Source: Prosthecobacter sp.
Lineage (GTDB): Bacteria; Verrucomicrobiota; Verrucomicrobiia; Verrucomicrobiales; Verrucomicrobiaceae
Assembly (NCBI GenBank): GCA_019186985.1
Contig: JABARQ010000045.1
Coordinates: 1 to 64,000, forward strand
Direction: 5' to 3'
DNA: 64,000 bases
Part shown: one piece after another, positions 63,066 through 64,000 of the stretch
How positions within the stretch are numbered: the stretch's first letter is position 1
How the letters are laid out: each line of letters opens with the position of its first letter
Program-made: the position numbers and the translations under genes
Notes under the pieces: model-generated
What the model was told of the DNA's origin: nothing
Databases searched by the model: none
Seen by the model: the letters and a program-made list of their open reading frames with translations, nothing else

Positions 63066-64000
63066 TCACGCCGCCTCGGCCAGCTCGGCGGGCTCATCCT
63101 TGAAATCGAGCTCCTTCTCGACACGAAGGTTTTGAATGATGTCCGCCTGACGTTCAGGGGTGTTCTTGCCCATGTAATAGGAAAGCAGCTCCTTGATGTT
63201 CTTGTGCTCGGGCAGGATGACGGGCTCAAGGCGCATCTTGGAACCGATGAAATGCTTGAACTCGTCAGGGCTGATTTCGCCCAGGCCCTTGAAGCGGGTG
63301 ATCTCGGCGTTCTTGCCGCAGCGATGGATGGCGCGCTGACGCTCCTCGTCGCTGTAGCAGTAGAAGGTCTCCTTTTTGTTACGCACCCGGAACAGCGGCG
63401 TCTGAAGGATGTAGAGGTGGCCCGCACGCACGTTGTGGATGTGCGCCAGCTCGGGAAAGAACTGGAGGAAGAAGGTGATCATCAGCAGGCGGATGTGCAT
63501 GCCGTCCACGTCGGCGTCGGTGGCCAGCACGATCTTGTTGAAGCGCAGGTCCTCGATGTTTTCGTCGATCTGCAGGGCGTTGGCGAGCAGGTAGAACTCC
63601 TCGTTCTCATAGACCACCTTGCGGGTGAGGCCGAAGCAGTTGAGGGGCTTGCCGCGCAGGCTGAAGACGGCCTGGGTTTCAACGTCGCGGCTCTTCGTGA
63701 TGCTGCCCGAGGCGCTGTCACCCTCGGTGATGAAGATGGTGCTCTCCTCGCGGCGCTTGTCCTTGGTGTCGAGGTGGATGCGGCAGTCGCGCAGCTTCTT
63801 GTTGCAGACCTTGGCCTTGCGGGCGTTTTCGCGGGCGGCCTTCTGGATGCCGCTGATCTCCTTGCGCTCCTTTTCGTTGGCCTGGATCTTCTCCTGGAGC
63901 GCCTTGGCGACCTCGGCGTTCTTGTGGAGGAAGTTGTCGAGCTCCTTGACGACGGTGTTGATGATGTGGGTGCGCAGGTTGCGGCCGTCGGGCTCCATGT
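63066..64000 (-). CDS. Type IIA topoisomerase B subunit (GyrB/ParE-like), 5' part off window
   Basis: C-terminal TOPRIM region of a gyrase or topoisomerase IV B subunit, cut by the right edge. The TOPRIM motifs [11 protein letters not shown] and [15 protein letters not shown] are intact, followed by [18 protein letters not shown] and a short C-terminal domain ending ELAEAA. The [12 protein letters not shown] sequence after the first motif is closer to ParE-type enzymes, but the missing N-terminus prevents a firm choice. Confidence 0.85.
   Translation of the reverse strand, partial: MEPDGRNLRTHIINTVVKELDNFLHKNAEVAKALQEKIQANEKERKEISGIQKAARENARKAKVCNKKLRDCRIHLDTKDKRREESTIFITEGDSASGSITKSRDVETQAVFSLRGKPLNCFGLTRKVVYENEEFYLLANALQIDENIEDLRFNKIVLATDADVDGMHIRLLMITFFLQFFPELAHIHNVRAGHLYILQTPLFRVRNKKETFYCYSDEERQRAIHRCGKNAEITRFKGLGEISPDEFKHFIGSKMRLEPVILPEHKNIKELLSYYMGKNTPERQADIIQNLRVEKELDFKDEPAELAEAA

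Overview
The window looks like a chromosomal segment of a GC-rich verrucomicrobium (PVC superphylum). Pointers are two large c-type-cytochrome/DUF1592 and DUF1549-DUF1553 type proteins, a PVC-type CxxCH heme protein with a dehydrogenase-like propeller, a stand-alone SWIB protein, a secreted protein ending in the 'YVLQ-STDLQNW' C-terminal domain common in this phylum, and many starts with no clear Shine-Dalgarno. I see no rRNA, tRNA or CRISPR array.

Layout. 1-7.2 kb: an AT-richer accessory stretch. It holds a REP-associated tyrosine transposase (RAYT, cut by the left edge), a secreted unknown, an H-type lectin protein, a metzincin-like metalloprotease and two lipoproteins, all on the minus strand after the RAYT and interrupted by three copies of a dispersed hairpin-forming repeat of about 130-155 bp. 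7.7-20.6 kb: mostly plus-strand housekeeping and envelope genes (PVC heme protein, beta-helix protein, psd, SWIB, LOG-type hydrolase, FmdB-like protein, sodA, cell-wall amidase, an epimerase-shikimate kinase fusion, and a histidine kinase with a hybrid response regulator). 20.6-34.1 kb: mainly minus-strand genes (DUF1592 cytochrome, nucleoside-symporter-like MFS protein, manA, an aldolase/SDR/sodium-symporter operon, a cytochrome-WD40 protein, a zinc peptidase and an esterase), with an Rrf2 regulator on the plus strand. 34.3-47.9 kb: small envelope proteins, an NHL-repeat protein, a CPBP protease, cysS, argG, an Mrp/ApbC ATPase, nth, a 3D-domain lipoprotein and a DUF1549-DUF1553 pair. 48.0-59.0 kb: a defence island with a six-gene type I restriction-modification operon (hsdR, unknown with a HEPN-like motif, hsdS, unknown with an N-terminal helix-turn-helix, DUF3800, hsdM) and an AbiE toxin-antitoxin pair. 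59.1-64 kb: lpxB, a Gfo/Idh/MocA oxidoreductase, two lipoproteins, and the C-terminal part of a type IIA topoisomerase B subunit cut by the right edge.

The most striking structure is in the defence island. All three hsd subunit genes carry in-frame copies of one REP/REPIN-like palindrome: a GTGG or GTAG tetranucleotide plus a 19-nt hairpin core, mostly in inverted pairs. It is always translated as ..SGVPPL.. followed by ..KR(R/Q)DAAST.., has no stop in any of six frames, and sits in loops between conserved motifs. Separately, the AbiE pair lies between two copies of the last 18 codons of lpxB (58 bp, only synonymous changes), which looks like an attachment-site scar. The abiE promoter carries two tandem palindromes. 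A second, unrelated dispersed repeat next to the RAYT shows a compensatory base-pair change in its stem.
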